From positions 2,108,001 through 2,172,000 of the forward strand of contig NZ_CP095045.1 in the NCBI RefSeq assembly GCF_022919155.1: a DNA stretch of 64,000 nucleotides, in the 5' to 3' direction. The notes under the pieces were generated by a model. It had not been told where the DNA came from and did no database searches. It saw only the letters and a program-made list of their open reading frames with translations. The DNA comes from Leucobacter allii. Its GTDB lineage: Bacteria; Actinomycetota; Actinomycetes; Actinomycetales; Microbacteriaceae. Positions 43,523-53,134 of the stretch are shown piece after piece (position 1 is the stretch's first letter; each line of letters starts with the position of its first letter). Position numbers and translations under genes: made by a program.

Positions 43523-45139
43523 ATGACGGTGCCCGGCCGCGCCATTCATCCGAGTCTGGCTGACCTCGTGAACGCGCCCGAGCTCGGCCTCGACTGCGTC
43601 TCGGGCCACGGGGAGCTGCACCGTCCCGTGACCTGGGTGCACGTCGCGGAGGTCAACGACCCGAGCCCGTGGCTCAGCCGCGGCGTGCTCCTGTTGACCA
43701 CGGGGCTCGTGGAGCGCGACGCGGCCGAGCTCGAGGCGTTCTTCGCCGGCCTGGCCGCGCACGGCGTCGCGGCCGTCGGCTTCGGCGTCGGGCTCATCGT
43801 CGACGAGATCCCCGAGAGCTGGATCCTCGCGGCCGGACGGCACCGCATGCCCCTGCTGCGTATCCCGCTCCGGACGCCCTACATCGCGATCTCGGCGTTC
43901 GTCTCGCAGCGCATCGGCGATGCCCAGATGAACCAGGTGCGGCGCATGCTCGACGTGCAGCAGCGACTCGCCTACGCCGAGGCGGGCCGCGAGCCCGGGG
44001 TCGAGGCGCTGGAGACCCTCGGCGCCGAGCTCGACGCCGCGGTGCTGTGGACGGGCGCCGACGGGACGCCGGTGCGCACCGCCGCCGGAGGCGTACTGAC
44101 CTCCGACGAGCTGCGCACGCTCGCGGGCGAGCTCGCCCGCCATGCCGCGTCGGGCAGACGCGGCACCAGCTTCTCCGCCGGCACGCTCTACGCCCACCTC
44201 GCGAGCACCGCGGGCGCCCCCATCGCCGTCGTGCGCCGCCGCAGGTACACCCCGCTCGAGCAGAGCATCATCGGCTCGATCGCCGTCTTCATCGACCTCG
44301 TGCGCGAGGGCGAGGCGCCTCGGGATCCCGCGACGTCCTTCCGCGAGCGCGTGCTCGGGGAGGCGGTGTCGGGGCGGCTCGCGGCCGATGCGCGGCTGTG
44401 GGAGCTGCTCATGCTGCAGGCGGAGCGCTGCGCGGTCGTCCGCCTCGGCCCCTCGCCCGACCCCGCGGTGCCGAGCCGCAGGGAACCGGCGGCGGGCCTC
44501 CTCCTGCGCGCGCACCTCGCGAGCGCACTCTCCGCAGTCGGCGCATCCGTCGCGCCGCTCCTGTGCAGCACGGGCTCCGGCTTCCTCCTCGCGCTCCCCG
44601 ACGCCGACGCCGCGTCGGCCCGGGACGCCGTCGCCGCCTTCCTGGAGACGGAGACGGGCAACCTCCGCACCTGGCGCGCGGGGGTGAGCCGCACCGGTGC
44701 GCCCGCCGAGCTCCTCGAGCTCTGCGCGGAGGCCGAGCGCGCCCGGCGCGCCACACGACACCGGCCGGGGGCGCTCGTGCTCGCGCACGCCGAGCTCTCG
44801 CGGCGCGAGCTCCTGGGCGACTGGCTGCCGCCCGCACTGGAATCCCCGGTCGTCGCGCAGTGGCGGCGGCGCCTCGCCGCGACGGACCCGGAGACGGCCG
44901 CCCGCGTCCGGGAGGCGCTCCGCGCGTTCCTCGGTGCGAACGGCGCGATCGAGCGGGCGGCGGCCGAACTCGGCGTGCACCGCCAGACCCTGCACGCGCG
45001 CCTCCGCACGGCCGAGCGGGTGCTCGGGCTCGAGCTCGATGCGCCGACGGAGCGCGCGCTGCTCTGGCTCGCCCTCGATGCCGGGGAGCTCGGGCCCGCG
45101 CCCGTTCGCGACGACGCCCGCGATGGGCCGGTCGGCTGA
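43523..45139 (+). CDS. PucR-family regulator
   Basis: 538 residues. N-terminal PucR domain (HPSLADLVNAPELGLDCVSG, LLLTTGLVERDAAELEAFFAGLAAHGVAAVGFGVG), a middle GGDEF-like/CdaR region, and a C-terminal HTH (AERA... GANGAIERAAAELGVHRQTLHARLRTAERVLGLELDAP). PucR proteins activate purine, urea or amine catabolism on sensing a metabolite. It is divergent from the ureohydrolase, its likely target. Confidence 0.9.
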   Translation: MTVPGRAIHPSLADLVNAPELGLDCVSGHGELHRPVTWVHVAEVNDPSPWLSRGVLLLTTGLVERDAAELEAFFAGLAAHGVAAVGFGVGLIVDEIPESWILAAGRHRMPLLRIPLRTPYIAISAFVSQRIGDAQMNQVRRMLDVQQRLAYAEAGREPGVEALETLGAELDAAVLWTGADGTPVRTAAGGVLTSDELRTLAGELARHAASGRRGTSFSAGTLYAHLASTAGAPIAVVRRRRYTPLEQSIIGSIAVFIDLVREGEAPRDPATSFRERVLGEAVSGRLAADARLWELLMLQAERCAVVRLGPSPDPAVPSRREPAAGLLLRAHLASALSAVGASVAPLLCSTGSGFLLALPDADAASARDAVAAFLETETGNLRTWRAGVSRTGAPAELLELCAEAERARRATRHRPGALVLAHAELSRRELLGDWLPPALESPVVAQWRRRLAATDPETAARVREALRAFLGANGAIERAAAELGVHRQTLHARLRTAERVLGLELDAPTERALLWLALDAGELGPAPVRDDARDGPVG

Positions 45140-45157
45140 TCCGGCCAGCGGCCACGC

Positions 45158-46393
45158 TCAGGCGAAGGCGGACATGCCGGTGATGTCGCGGCCGATGATG
45201 AGCGCCTGCACGGTCTCGGTGCCCTCGTAGGTGTGCAGCGCCTCGATGTCGGCGAAGTGCCGCGCCACACGGTTCTCGAGCAGGATCCCGTTCCCGCCGA
45301 GCAGGTCTCGCGCGTTCCGCGCGAGGTCTCGCGCCGTCCGCGTCGCCGTGTACTTGCCGAGGGAGGCGCCGGGCCCGGTGAGCTCGCCGCGCTCCTCCGC
45401 GCGGGTGAGCTGCATGAGCAGCGTCTGCAGCGAGGTCAGCTGGCTCAGCATCTCGGCGAGCCTCGCCTGCACGATCTGCGAGGCCGCGAGCGGGCGACCG
45501 AACTGGATCCGCTGGCCCGCGTAGTGCACGGCGGTCTCGTAGACGGCCGTGGCCTGGCCGAGGGCGCCCCACGCGACGCCGAGGCGGGTCGCCTGCAGCA
45601 CCCGGGACGTGTCGGCGAAGCTGTTCGCGCCCGGCATCCGCGCGCTCGCCGGGACCCTGACCCCGTCGAGCTCGATGCGGGCCTGCCAGATCGCGCGCAG
45701 CGAGACCTTCCCCTCGATCGTCGTGGCGCGGTACCCGGGGGCGTCCTGCGGCACCAGGAACCCCTGCACCCGGCCGTCGTCCCCCCTGGCCCACACGACC
45801 GACACCTGGCCGACGCCGCCCGAGCCGATCCACTTCTTGTGGCCGTCGATGACGTAGTCTCCGCCGTCCGCCCGCGCCCGCGTCTCGAGGCTCACCGAGT
45901 CGGAGCCGTGGGTCGGCTCGGTCAGGGCGAACGCGCCGAGCTCCGTGCCTCGGGCGAGCGGTTCGAGCCAGCGCTCGCGCTGCGCCTCCGAGCCGCAGAG
46001 CGCGATCGAGCGCAGGGCGAGCCCGCCCTGCACGCCCACGATGGTCGCGATGGAGCCGTCGCCCCGGGAGAGCTCCATCGTGGCGAGACTCGCGGCGAGC
46101 AGGCTCTGCTCGGGGAAGCCGGGGACGTCGATGCCGTCGCGCAGCAGATCGAGCTCGCCGAGGCGCCTCGCGAGGTCGAGGGGGTACTCCGCGCGATCCC
46201 AGATGCCCGCGATGACGGGGCGCACCTCCTCCTGCACGAAGGCGCGGGCGCGATCCCGGTACGCCGCGTCCTCGGCGGAGAGCCCGCGGAACACGCCGGC
46301 GACGTCGGGATCGAGCGGATCCCACAGCGCGTACTCCGGTTCGGCGGTGCCCTGGGGCACCGGCGGCTGCTTCGACGGCTTCGACTCCGACAT
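45158..46393 (-). CDS. Acyl-CoA dehydrogenase, glutaryl-CoA dehydrogenase-like
   Basis: 411 residues. FAD-binding motifs FALTEPTHGSD and KKWIGSG, Arg/Gln region GQRIQFGRPLA, DLLGGNGIL and the catalytic Glu in LHTYEGTETVQALIIGRDITG, which is the glutaryl-CoA dehydrogenase pattern (YEGT, ALI/LGR, ITG). It probably oxidises glutaryl-CoA or another short acyl-CoA. The start MSESKPSK has AGAGGA before it. It is divergent from a TetR gene with palindromes between. Confidence 0.86.
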   Translation of the reverse strand: MSESKPSKQPPVPQGTAEPEYALWDPLDPDVAGVFRGLSAEDAAYRDRARAFVQEEVRPVIAGIWDRAEYPLDLARRLGELDLLRDGIDVPGFPEQSLLAASLATMELSRGDGSIATIVGVQGGLALRSIALCGSEAQRERWLEPLARGTELGAFALTEPTHGSDSVSLETRARADGGDYVIDGHKKWIGSGGVGQVSVVWARGDDGRVQGFLVPQDAPGYRATTIEGKVSLRAIWQARIELDGVRVPASARMPGANSFADTSRVLQATRLGVAWGALGQATAVYETAVHYAGQRIQFGRPLAASQIVQARLAEMLSQLTSLQTLLMQLTRAEERGELTGPGASLGKYTATRTARDLARNARDLLGGNGILLENRVARHFADIEALHTYEGTETVQALIIGRDITGMSAFA

Positions 46394-46439
46394 GCGTTCC
46401 TCTCCGCGCCGCGCGAGCGCCGGCGACGCCTCAAGCATC

Positions 46440-46458
46440 CCTGAGACGCGGTCTCAGG
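46440..46458. promoter_or_regulatory. Palindrome before the acyl-CoA dehydrogenase gene
   Basis: CCTGAGAC-GCG-GTCTCAGG: perfect 8 bp arms, 47 bp before the start codon on the minus strand. Candidate operator for a TetR protein. Confidence 0.55.
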
Positions 46459-46516
46459 TCAAGCACGAATACCTCACGGAATCGCCGGGAACCCTGGCAC
46501 TGAGCGGCACCATCGG

Positions 46517-46535
46517 ATTGAAACCGAGTTCCAAT
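46517..46535. promoter_or_regulatory. Palindrome before the TetR gene
   Basis: ATTGAAAC-CGA-GTTCCAAT, arms equal at 7 of 8 positions, 29 bp before the TetR start. Likely the autoregulatory operator; its sequence differs from the palindrome at 46440. Confidence 0.55.
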
Positions 46536-46563
46536 GCGCCGCGTCGTGTGCTACGGTCACCCT

Positions 46564-47244
46564 ATGGCGACCCTCTCCGCATCGAACGGCGCCGCGCTCG
46601 AGAGCTCGGCCGCGGCGATCCGCATGCTCGCGGCGCGCGGCTACGAGGCGACGACGGCGGAGGACCTCGCCGACGCCGTCGGCATGAGCCGCAGCACGTT
46701 CTTCCGGCGCTTCGGCAGCAAGGACGAGGTCATCTTCTCGGACCACGATCACGCGCTCGCCCGGCTCGAGTCCTTCCTCGCGGACACCGCTCTGCCGGTC
46801 CCCGAGGCGCTCGCGGCGGGCACGGCGGATGTGCTGCGGCTGCTGATCCGGGATCCCGAGGCCGCGCGGCTGCGCCTCGAGCTCATGCGGCGCACGCCCG
46901 CGCTCCGGGACCGGGAGCTCATCATCACCCACCGCTACGAACGCGTCTTCGTGCGCTACCTCAGGGAGCGCGTGACCGCGCCCGGCTGGGTCGTCTCCGC
47001 GCTCGCGGCGGGAATCGTCGCGGTGCACAACCGCACGCTGCGCGATTGGCTGCGCGGCGAGCTCGTCGACGCACCCGAGGCCTTCGCGCGCGACGCGCGA
47101 CGGCTCTGCGGACTCTTCCGGGAGTGGCTCGCGCCCGGCGATGAGCCGGGCGACCGCCGGGTCCTCGTCGCCGTCTACGACGCCGCCGGCGCCCCCGAGA
47201 CCGTGCTCGACGCGGTCTCCGCGCAGCTCGGCCCCGGGCGCTGA
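46564..47244 (+). CDS. TetR-family regulator
   Basis: 226 residues. HTH: SAAAIRMLAARGYEATTAEDLADAVGMSRSTFFRRFGSKDEVIF. The rest is helical with no clear ligand motif. Likely controls the divergent acyl-CoA dehydrogenase. An in-frame ATG at 46534 is possible, but it would cover the palindrome. The stop is 4 bp from the convergent MBL gene. Confidence 0.89.
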   Translation: MATLSASNGAALESSAAAIRMLAARGYEATTAEDLADAVGMSRSTFFRRFGSKDEVIFSDHDHALARLESFLADTALPVPEALAAGTADVLRLLIRDPEAARLRLELMRRTPALRDRELIITHRYERVFVRYLRERVTAPGWVVSALAAGIVAVHNRTLRDWLRGELVDAPEAFARDARRLCGLFREWLAPGDEPGDRRVLVAVYDAAGAPETVLDAVSAQLGPGR

Positions 47245-47248
47245 CCGC

Positions 47249-47908
47249 TCAGTGCCCGCGGGCGATCCACTCGGGGAGCTGCGGCGCCTCGGCGGCGATC
47301 GTCGTGGCGTCCCCGTGCCCCGTGCACACGACGGTCTCCCCCGGGAGCGTCAGCAGTTCGTCCCGGATCGACGCGATGATCGTCGGGAAGTCGCTGTAGG
47401 AGCGGCCCGTCGCGCCGGGGCCGCCCTGGAAGAGCGTGTCCCCCGTGAACACGGCGCCCAGCGTCGGCGCCACGAAGCAGGTGGAGCCGGGCGAGTGCCC
47501 CGGCGTGAACCGGGCGTGCAGGAGCTCGCCCGCCACCGCGAAGGTGTCGCCGTTCACGATCTCCCGATCGGGCGCATCGTCGTGGACGGCGTCCCAGAGC
47601 ATCCGGTCGGCCGGGTTCAGCAGGATCGGGGCGCCGAGGAGCGCCGCCGTCTCGCGCGCCGCGCGGATGTGGTCGTCGTGCCCGTGGGTGAGCAGGATCG
47701 CGAGCACCCGGCGATCGCCCACCGCCTCGGCGATCGCGGCGGCGTCGTGCGCGGGATCGATGACGATCGCCTCGGCGTCGTCGCCCACGATCCAGACGTT
47801 GTTGTCCACCTCCCAGGTGCCGCCGTCGAGCGAGAACGTGCCGCTCGTGACGAGGCGCTCGATGCGCGCGCCCGTCGCCTCCGAGCTGCGGACGACCTCG
47901 GCCCCCAT
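47249..47908 (-). CDS. MBL-fold hydrolase linked to mycothiol-dependent formaldehyde oxidation
   Basis: 219 residues, metallo-beta-lactamase fold with the THGHDDH metal motif, then FTPGHSPGST, FTGDTLF and CTGHGD. Translationally coupled (TGATG) to mscR, the same pair as Rv2259-Rv2260 in mycobacteria. It may act like a glyoxalase II/S-formylmycothiol hydrolase, releasing formate from S-formylmycothiol; this role is inferred from pairing. Confidence 0.87.
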   Translation of the reverse strand: MGAEVVRSSEATGARIERLVTSGTFSLDGGTWEVDNNVWIVGDDAEAIVIDPAHDAAAIAEAVGDRRVLAILLTHGHDDHIRAARETAALLGAPILLNPADRMLWDAVHDDAPDREIVNGDTFAVAGELLHARFTPGHSPGSTCFVAPTLGAVFTGDTLFQGGPGATGRSYSDFPTIIASIRDELLTLPGETVVCTGHGDATTIAAEAPQLPEWIARGH

Positions 47909-48993
47909 CAGAGCTCCACCACGGAGCGCAGCACGGTGCCGTCGTGCATCCGGTCGAACGCGGCCTCGACGTCGCCGAGCCCGATGCGCTCGGTCACGAA
48001 GCCGTCGAGGTCGAGCCGGCCGAGCTTGTACTGGTCGATGAGCATCGCGAAGTCGCGGCTCGGCAGGCAGTCGCCGTACCAGGAGGACTTCAGGGCTCCG
48101 CCGCGCCCGAAGACGTCGAGGAGCGGCAGCTCGAGCACCATCTCGGGCGTCGGCACGCCGACGAGCACGACACGACCGGCGAGATCGCGCGCGTAGAAGG
48201 CCTGGCGGTACGTCTCGGGCCGGCCGACGGCGTCGATCACCACATCGGCGCCGAAGCCGCTGGTGAGGGCCTGGATGGCGGCGACCGGATCCTCGGTCTT
48301 CGAGTTGACGGTGTGCGTGGCGCCGAAGCGCTTCGCCTGCTCGAGCTTCGCATCGTCGATGTCCACGGCGACGATCGTCGTGGCCCCCGCGAGCTGGGCG
48401 CCGGCGATCGCGGCCGTCCCGACGCCGCCGCAGCCGATGACCGCCACGGACTCGCCCCGCTGCACGCCGCCGGTGTTGATCGCGGCGCCGATGCCCGCCA
48501 TCACCCCGCAGCCGAGCAGGCCGACCGCGGCCGCGTCCGACTCCTCGTCGATCTTCGTGCACTGCCCGGCCGCGACGAGGGTCTTCTCGATGAACGCGCC
48601 GATGCCGAGGGCGGGCGAGAGCTCGGTGCCGTCCTCGAGGGTCATCTTCTGCGAGGCGTTGTGCGTCGCGAAGCAGTACTGGGGCTGCCCCTTGCTGCAG
48701 GCGCGGCACTGCCCGCAGACCGCGCGCCAGTTGAGGATCACGCGGTCGCCGACGGCGACCTCCGTGACGCCCTCGCCGACGGCGGCGACCCGCCCCGTCG
48801 CCTCGTGGCCGAGGAGGAACGGGAAGTCGTCGCTGATGCCGCCGAGCTTGTAGTGCAGGTCCGTGTGGCAGACCCCGCTCGTGAGGATGTCGACGACGGC
48901 TTCCCCCGGACCCGGATCGGGGACGATGATCGTCGCGATCTCGGCCTGCGCGTTCTTCTCGCGGACGATGACGCCCTGGACTCGATACGCCAT
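47908..48993 (-). CDS. mscR: S-(hydroxymethyl)mycothiol dehydrogenase
   Basis: 361 residues. Catalytic zinc ligands Cys42, His63, Glu64; structural zinc Cys93, Cys96, Cys99, Cys107. Long stretches ([54 protein letters not shown]) agree with the mycobacterial enzyme as remembered. It oxidises the formaldehyde-mycothiol adduct with NAD, and also has nitrosomycothiol reductase activity. AAAGGA lies 6 nt before the ATG at 48993. It confirms that the host makes mycothiol. Formaldehyde released by O-demethylation would be disposed of here, fitting the P450 gene upstream. Confidence 0.96.
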   Translation of the reverse strand: MAYRVQGVIVREKNAQAEIATIIVPDPGPGEAVVDILTSGVCHTDLHYKLGGISDDFPFLLGHEATGRVAAVGEGVTEVAVGDRVILNWRAVCGQCRACSKGQPQYCFATHNASQKMTLEDGTELSPALGIGAFIEKTLVAAGQCTKIDEESDAAAVGLLGCGVMAGIGAAINTGGVQRGESVAVIGCGGVGTAAIAGAQLAGATTIVAVDIDDAKLEQAKRFGATHTVNSKTEDPVAAIQALTSGFGADVVIDAVGRPETYRQAFYARDLAGRVVLVGVPTPEMVLELPLLDVFGRGGALKSSWYGDCLPSRDFAMLIDQYKLGRLDLDGFVTERIGLGDVEAAFDRMHDGTVLRSVVEL

Positions 48994-49073
48994 GCGCATT
49001 CCTTTCGTTGTGGATCTTTGGGCCGCGGCGGGCCGCACGGGGCGGGCGGCGGCGCCGGCCCGACGGCTCCAGG

Positions 49074-52000
49074 CTATCGAAGCCCGGCGGCGACCGGAGC
49101 CGCGTCCGCGAGTTCCGCGAGCACGCCCTCCAGCCAGTCGACGGCTGCCTCCGCGGCGTCCGTGCCGCCGCCCGCGTCGTGGCGGCCGTACTCGCCGATG
49201 CGCTGAGCGCCGCAGGCCGTGAGCGCCTCGTCGAGCAGCTCGCTGCCGCGCGAGTAGGTCTTGGCGTAGCTGCGGTCCCCGAGGCCGAAGACGGCGTAGC
49301 GCAGGCCGGCGAGTCCGCCGCGCGCGGCGCGGAGCTCGGCGTGGAAGCCGCGTGCCGCGGTGGGGAGCTCGCCGTCGCCGTAGCTCGAGCAGAGCACGAG
49401 GTGGAGCCGCTGCGGGTCGAGCTCCTCGGGGGCGGCGTCGGCGACGTCGAGCAGCCGCACGTCTCCCCCGTCGAGGTGCCGGCGCAGCTCCTCCGCCGCG
49501 AGCTCGGCGCCGCCGGATTCGGTGGCGAAGAGGATCGTGATCGCCCCCTCGTGCCGGGCACCGGCCGCGCGCCCCGGCGCGGGCGGCGGGACGAGGGACG
49601 CGTCGCGGGCCGCGGCGAGCTGCGCGTCGCGGCTGGCGAGCTTGGCGCGCACGCGGCCGGGCGCCGCTCCGAGGCGCTCCCTGAGATCGATGCGGCGCCA
49701 TCCGGCGAAGTCGACGGCGTGCACCGGCGGAACGATGCCCGCGGCCGACGGGGCGTCGCCGTCGCGAGCCGCGAGATCGTCTCGGATCATGCGGGCGAGC
49801 TGCCGCGCGTCCTCGCGCTGCTCCGGGATCGTGCCGCGCGGGCCGCGGCGCAGCCAGCCGGCGGTGTAGAGCCCGGGCTCGACGCGCCCGTCGGGGTGGG
49901 CGCCCGCGGACGTCGGCATCGCGGTGCTGCCGGACGCCTCCGCGCCCTCGTCGACGAAGCCGACCGCGGTGACGACCGCGGTGACGGCGAGCTCCCGGTC
50001 GGCCCCGGCCTGCGCGATCCGGATCGCGCGCACGCCGCGCTCCCCCGAGATCTCGACGGGGCGCGCCCCGAACCACCACTCGATGACCGGAGTCCCCGGC
50101 TCGCCGTCCGAGCCGCGCTCCCCCGGGTCCGCTGCCGTGAGCTCGCGCACGGCGTCGAGGCGGGCGTCCTTCCCCTCGGGCACGGCGTCGAGGTCGACGC
50201 CGTGCACGACGTGGCGCACGCCGGGGAGACCCGCGAGCTCGCGCACCATCACGGGGTCGAACTTCGCGAGCTCGGGAGCGCTGCGGCCGATGAGGTGCAC
50301 CGTGCGCACGGCGCCGGCGAGGTCGGCGTGGACGGCATCGTCGAGGTCGCTCCCGGTGAAGTCCCGGCGCGTGAGCAGGCGCGCGACGTCCATCGCGACG
50401 TTGCCGTGGCCGACGATGGCGACGCGCGCGCCGAGGGCGGGCGGCGCCGGCGCGTCGGGATGTCCGTTCAGGGTGCGGGTGATCGCGCCCGCGCCGTGCA
50501 CGCCGGCGAGGTCGCCGCCGGGGATCCGGAGCGGCGCATCGCCGCGGACGCCCGTCGCGAGCACGACCGCGTCGCTCGCCGCCCGCAGCTCGTCGAGGCT
50601 GACGTCCACGCCGAGCCGCGTGTTCCCGATGAATCGCACGCCGGGCTCCGCGTAGAGCCGGTCGAACTGCCGGGAGACGGACTTCGTGCCCTGGTGGTCG
50701 GCGGCGACGCCGTAGCGCACGAGACCGTAGGGCACGGGCTGCGCCTCGACGACGTCGATCCGCGCGTCGGGGATCGCCTTGCGCACGGCCTGAGCCGTGA
50801 AGCTCCCCGACGGGCCGGAGCCGACGATGGTGATCCGCGGGGCGGTCGCCGTCGCGCGCGCGCTCGGATTCCCGTCCGCGGCCGGTCGCGCGCGCTCCCA
50901 GGTCACGGGCAGCCGCGTCATGCCGCGGAAGACCCAGCCGGCGATGACGGCCGGATCGGTCTCGCTGAGCGCGAGCCCCTCGAAGCGGGAGAAGAGCCGG
51001 GGCAGGCCGACCGCGGCGACCTCGGCCTTCGCGACCCAGGCGCCGAGGCAGACGTGCGTGCCCTTGCCGAAGGCGAGGTGCGGGCGCACCTCGCGGTGGA
51101 TGTCGAAGCGCTCGGGAGCCGCCCAGACCGTCTCGTCGCGATTGGCGGAGAGCACGCAGATGCCGAGCTTCGCCCCGGCGGGGAGCGCGACGCCGGCGAG
51201 CTCGGTGTCCCGGGTGACCTGCCTGGAGTAGAGGCCGATCGGGGCGACCCAGCGGATCGCCTCCTCGAAGACGGCCGGCCACAGCTCCGCGTCCGCCGCG
51301 ACGGCGGCGCGCTGCTCCGGGTGCTGCAGGAGCGCCCAGGCGGCGACGCCGAGGGCGTCGCGGGGCTCGTTCAGACCGCCGCCGATGGTCATCTTCAGGT
51401 TCGCTCGGATGCGCTCGAGCGGCATCGTCCGCTCGGGGGCGCGCAGCAGCTGGGCGATGAGCGTCGGGTTGTCGTCGAGATGCGCGGCGTGCCAGGCGAG
51501 CATCTCGTCGAGCGCGGCGTCCACCTCATCGAATGAGGCCTTGCCGAGCGCCCACACCTCGGGATCGTCGGCGTAGTTGCCCGTCGCGTCGATCATGGTC
51601 TGCGACCAGCGCTGCAGATCCGACTGATCGGCGTTGTGGAATCCGATGAGCTCGCGGAGGTTCTCCGCGGCGTACGGGGCGGCGAAGTCCCAGATGAGGT
51701 CGGCTCCCGGGCCGCGCTCCGCGAGCGCCTCGAGGGCGCGGGCGGCGTTCCGTTCGAAGACCCGCGTCCAGGTGCGCTTCACCTCGCCCGGCCGCAGCGC
51801 CGGCTGCCACGCCTTCCGCTCGATGTAGTGCTCGGGATCGTCGCGGCGCAGCATCGAGTGCCCCATCGCGCGGATCTGGAGCGAGCCCTCCTCGTTCGCC
51901 GAGAAGGTCTCCTGGTCGAGCTCCGTCTCGTGCACGGCCGCGTAGGACGTGATGAGGGTCCGACCGACGGCGGGCACCCAGTGCACGCCGCCCTCGGCTC

Positions 52001-52085
52001 GCAGCCGTTCGTAGATGGGGAAGGGATCGCGGACGAGGTCGGGGATCGTCACCCAGTCGGCGACGGGGGCGGGCTGCGCGGTCAT
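49074..52085 (-). CDS. Self-contained P450: cytochrome P450 - FprA-type reductase - flavodoxin fusion
   Basis: 1003 residues in one uninterrupted frame. (1) Residues 1-400: P450 with ExxR at Glu275-Arg278 and heme Cys346 in [10 protein letters not shown]. The I helix has GGGLNEP (235-241) instead of AGxxT. This, the N terminus and the WVFRGMT ending resemble GcoA/CYP255-type aryl-ether demethylases as I remember them. (2) Residues ~415-815: adrenodoxin-reductase/FprA type, with FAD motif GSGPSG (422-427), NADP motif VGHGNVAMD (558-566) and the [11 protein letters not shown] segment. (3) Residues ~848-990: flavodoxin with FMN loop TESGG (855-859), SSYGDGELP and FGLGDRSY. Electrons could go NADPH-FAD-FMN-heme in one chain. 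GAGGAC precedes the ATG. Order differs from the XplB-XplA fusion known from Microbacterium. Substrate unknown. Confidence 0.93.
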   Translation of the reverse strand: MTAQPAPVADWVTIPDLVRDPFPIYERLRAEGGVHWVPAVGRTLITSYAAVHETELDQETFSANEEGSLQIRAMGHSMLRRDDPEHYIERKAWQPALRPGEVKRTWTRVFERNAARALEALAERGPGADLIWDFAAPYAAENLRELIGFHNADQSDLQRWSQTMIDATGNYADDPEVWALGKASFDEVDAALDEMLAWHAAHLDDNPTLIAQLLRAPERTMPLERIRANLKMTIGGGLNEPRDALGVAAWALLQHPEQRAAVAADAELWPAVFEEAIRWVAPIGLYSRQVTRDTELAGVALPAGAKLGICVLSANRDETVWAAPERFDIHREVRPHLAFGKGTHVCLGAWVAKAEVAAVGLPRLFSRFEGLALSETDPAVIAGWVFRGMTRLPVTWERARPAADGNPSARATATAPRITIVGSGPSGSFTAQAVRKAIPDARIDVVEAQPVPYGLVRYGVAADHQGTKSVSRQFDRLYAEPGVRFIGNTRLGVDVSLDELRAASDAVVLATGVRGDAPLRIPGGDLAGVHGAGAITRTLNGHPDAPAPPALGARVAIVGHGNVAMDVARLLTRRDFTGSDLDDAVHADLAGAVRTVHLIGRSAPELAKFDPVMVRELAGLPGVRHVVHGVDLDAVPEGKDARLDAVRELTAADPGERGSDGEPGTPVIEWWFGARPVEISGERGVRAIRIAQAGADRELAVTAVVTAVGFVDEGAEASGSTAMPTSAGAHPDGRVEPGLYTAGWLRRGPRGTIPEQREDARQLARMIRDDLAARDGDAPSAAGIVPPVHAVDFAGWRRIDLRERLGAAPGRVRAKLASRDAQLAAARDASLVPPPAPGRAAGARHEGAITILFATESGGAELAAEELRRHLDGGDVRLLDVADAAPEELDPQRLHLVLCSSYGDGELPTAARGFHAELRAARGGLAGLRYAVFGLGDRSYAKTYSRGSELLDEALTACGAQRIGEYGRHDAGGGTDAAEAAVDWLEGVLAELADAAPVAAGLR

Positions 52086-52120
52086 GTCGGGTCCTCATCG
52101 TTGAGCTGCGGGCGTTGCCT

Positions 52121-52132
52121 CGATTATGATCG
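52121..52132. promoter_or_regulatory. Candidate LysR site between P450 and LysR genes
   Basis: CGATTATGATCG, palindromic in 10 of 12 positions, the only such site in the 104 bp divergent gap. It is 36 bp from the P450 start. The LysR protein at 52190 is the natural candidate. Confidence 0.4.
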
Positions 52133-52189
52133 CGGAGAAAGCCGGGGAAAAGCGGGGAATACCGCTCTACTACAAAGGAAAAACCGATT

Positions 52190-53134
52190 TTGAGTACCGT
52201 CCGACCGCCCGACTTCACGCTGCGGCAGCTCGCGTACCTTGTGGCGGCCGCCGAAGCGGGGAGCATCGCCGCCGCCGCGGAGCGCCTGCACGTCTCCCCC
52301 TCGGCCCTCTCGGAGGCGCTCACCGAACTCGAGCGCGCGCTCGGCGCGCCGCTCACCGTGCGCCGTCGCGCGCACGGGCTCACGCTCACCGGCAGCGGCA
52401 CGGCGGTGCTCGCGCGGGCCCGCCGCCTGCTCGACGGCGCCGCCGAGCTCGCGGCGGGGATCCGCGGGCCCGACGGGGAGCTGGCGGGACCGGTGACGAT
52501 CGCCTGCTACCCCACGCTCGCGCCGGTGATCCTCCCCGCGCTGCTCGACGGCTTCGGCCGCGCGCACCCCAGGGTGCAGCTCGACATCCTCGAGGTCACG
52601 CACGATCAACTGCGCGGACGGATCGAGTCGGGCGAGGTCGACGTCGCCTTCGTCTACGACACGCTCGTGCCGGGTGCGCCGCGGCGCGAGCGGCTCTACG
52701 CGCTGCCCGCGCACGTCATCCTGCCGGCCGGCCACCGCCTCGCCGGGGCGGAGTCCGTGCGGCTGGCGGACCTCGCCTCCGACGACCTCATCCTGCTCGA
52801 CGCCCCGCCGTCGAGCGAGCACACGCTCTCGCTGTTCGCGCGTCTCGGCGTGACGCCGCGGATCCGGCACCGCACGGCCAGCTACGAAGCCGTGCGGACC
52901 CTCGTGGGACGCGGGCTCGGCTACGGCGTGCTCGTGCAGCGCGTGGCGAACGACCGCAGCTACGAGGGGTATCCGATCGTCGCGAAGGAGATCGAGCCGC
53001 CGGTCGAGCCCGTCGGCATTGACGTCATCTGGGCCGCGGGCGCACCCCCGTCCGCGCGCGTCCAACGGCTCGTCGCCTTCGCCCGATCGATCGACTGGCA
53101 CGGCGCGGCGCCGGCCGCAGGAGGAGCACCATGA
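52190..53134 (+). CDS. LysR-family regulator, probable P450 regulator
   Basis: 314 residues. TTG start (no ATG or GTG in this stretch) with AAAGGA 10 nt before. HTH: LRQLAYLVAAAEAGSIAAAAERLHVSPSALSEALTELERALG. The effector domain has GPVTIACYPTLAPVILP and ESGEVDVAFVYD. It is divergent from the P450 fusion and overlaps the HtaA-domain gene by 4 bp. Induction of the P450 by its substrate or product is inferred. Confidence 0.9.
   Translation: MSTVRPPDFTLRQLAYLVAAAEAGSIAAAAERLHVSPSALSEALTELERALGAPLTVRRRAHGLTLTGSGTAVLARARRLLDGAAELAAGIRGPDGELAGPVTIACYPTLAPVILPALLDGFGRAHPRVQLDILEVTHDQLRGRIESGEVDVAFVYDTLVPGAPRRERLYALPAHVILPAGHRLAGAESVRLADLASDDLILLDAPPSSEHTLSLFARLGVTPRIRHRTASYEAVRTLVGRGLGYGVLVQRVANDRSYEGYPIVAKEIEPPVEPVGIDVIWAAGAPPSARVQRLVAFARSIDWHGAAPAAGGAP

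Noticed and set aside
47908..51282. 1124-codon frame joining the P450 region to mscR
   Set aside because: Only the last 361 codons (mscR) are real; the rest is an out-of-frame reading of the P450 fusion.
49074..52085. P450 fusion as a sequencing artefact joining three genes
   Set aside because: The frame is open for 1003 codons, linkers are plausible, codon use is uniform and all cofactor motifs are intact; no internal start with ribosome site was needed.
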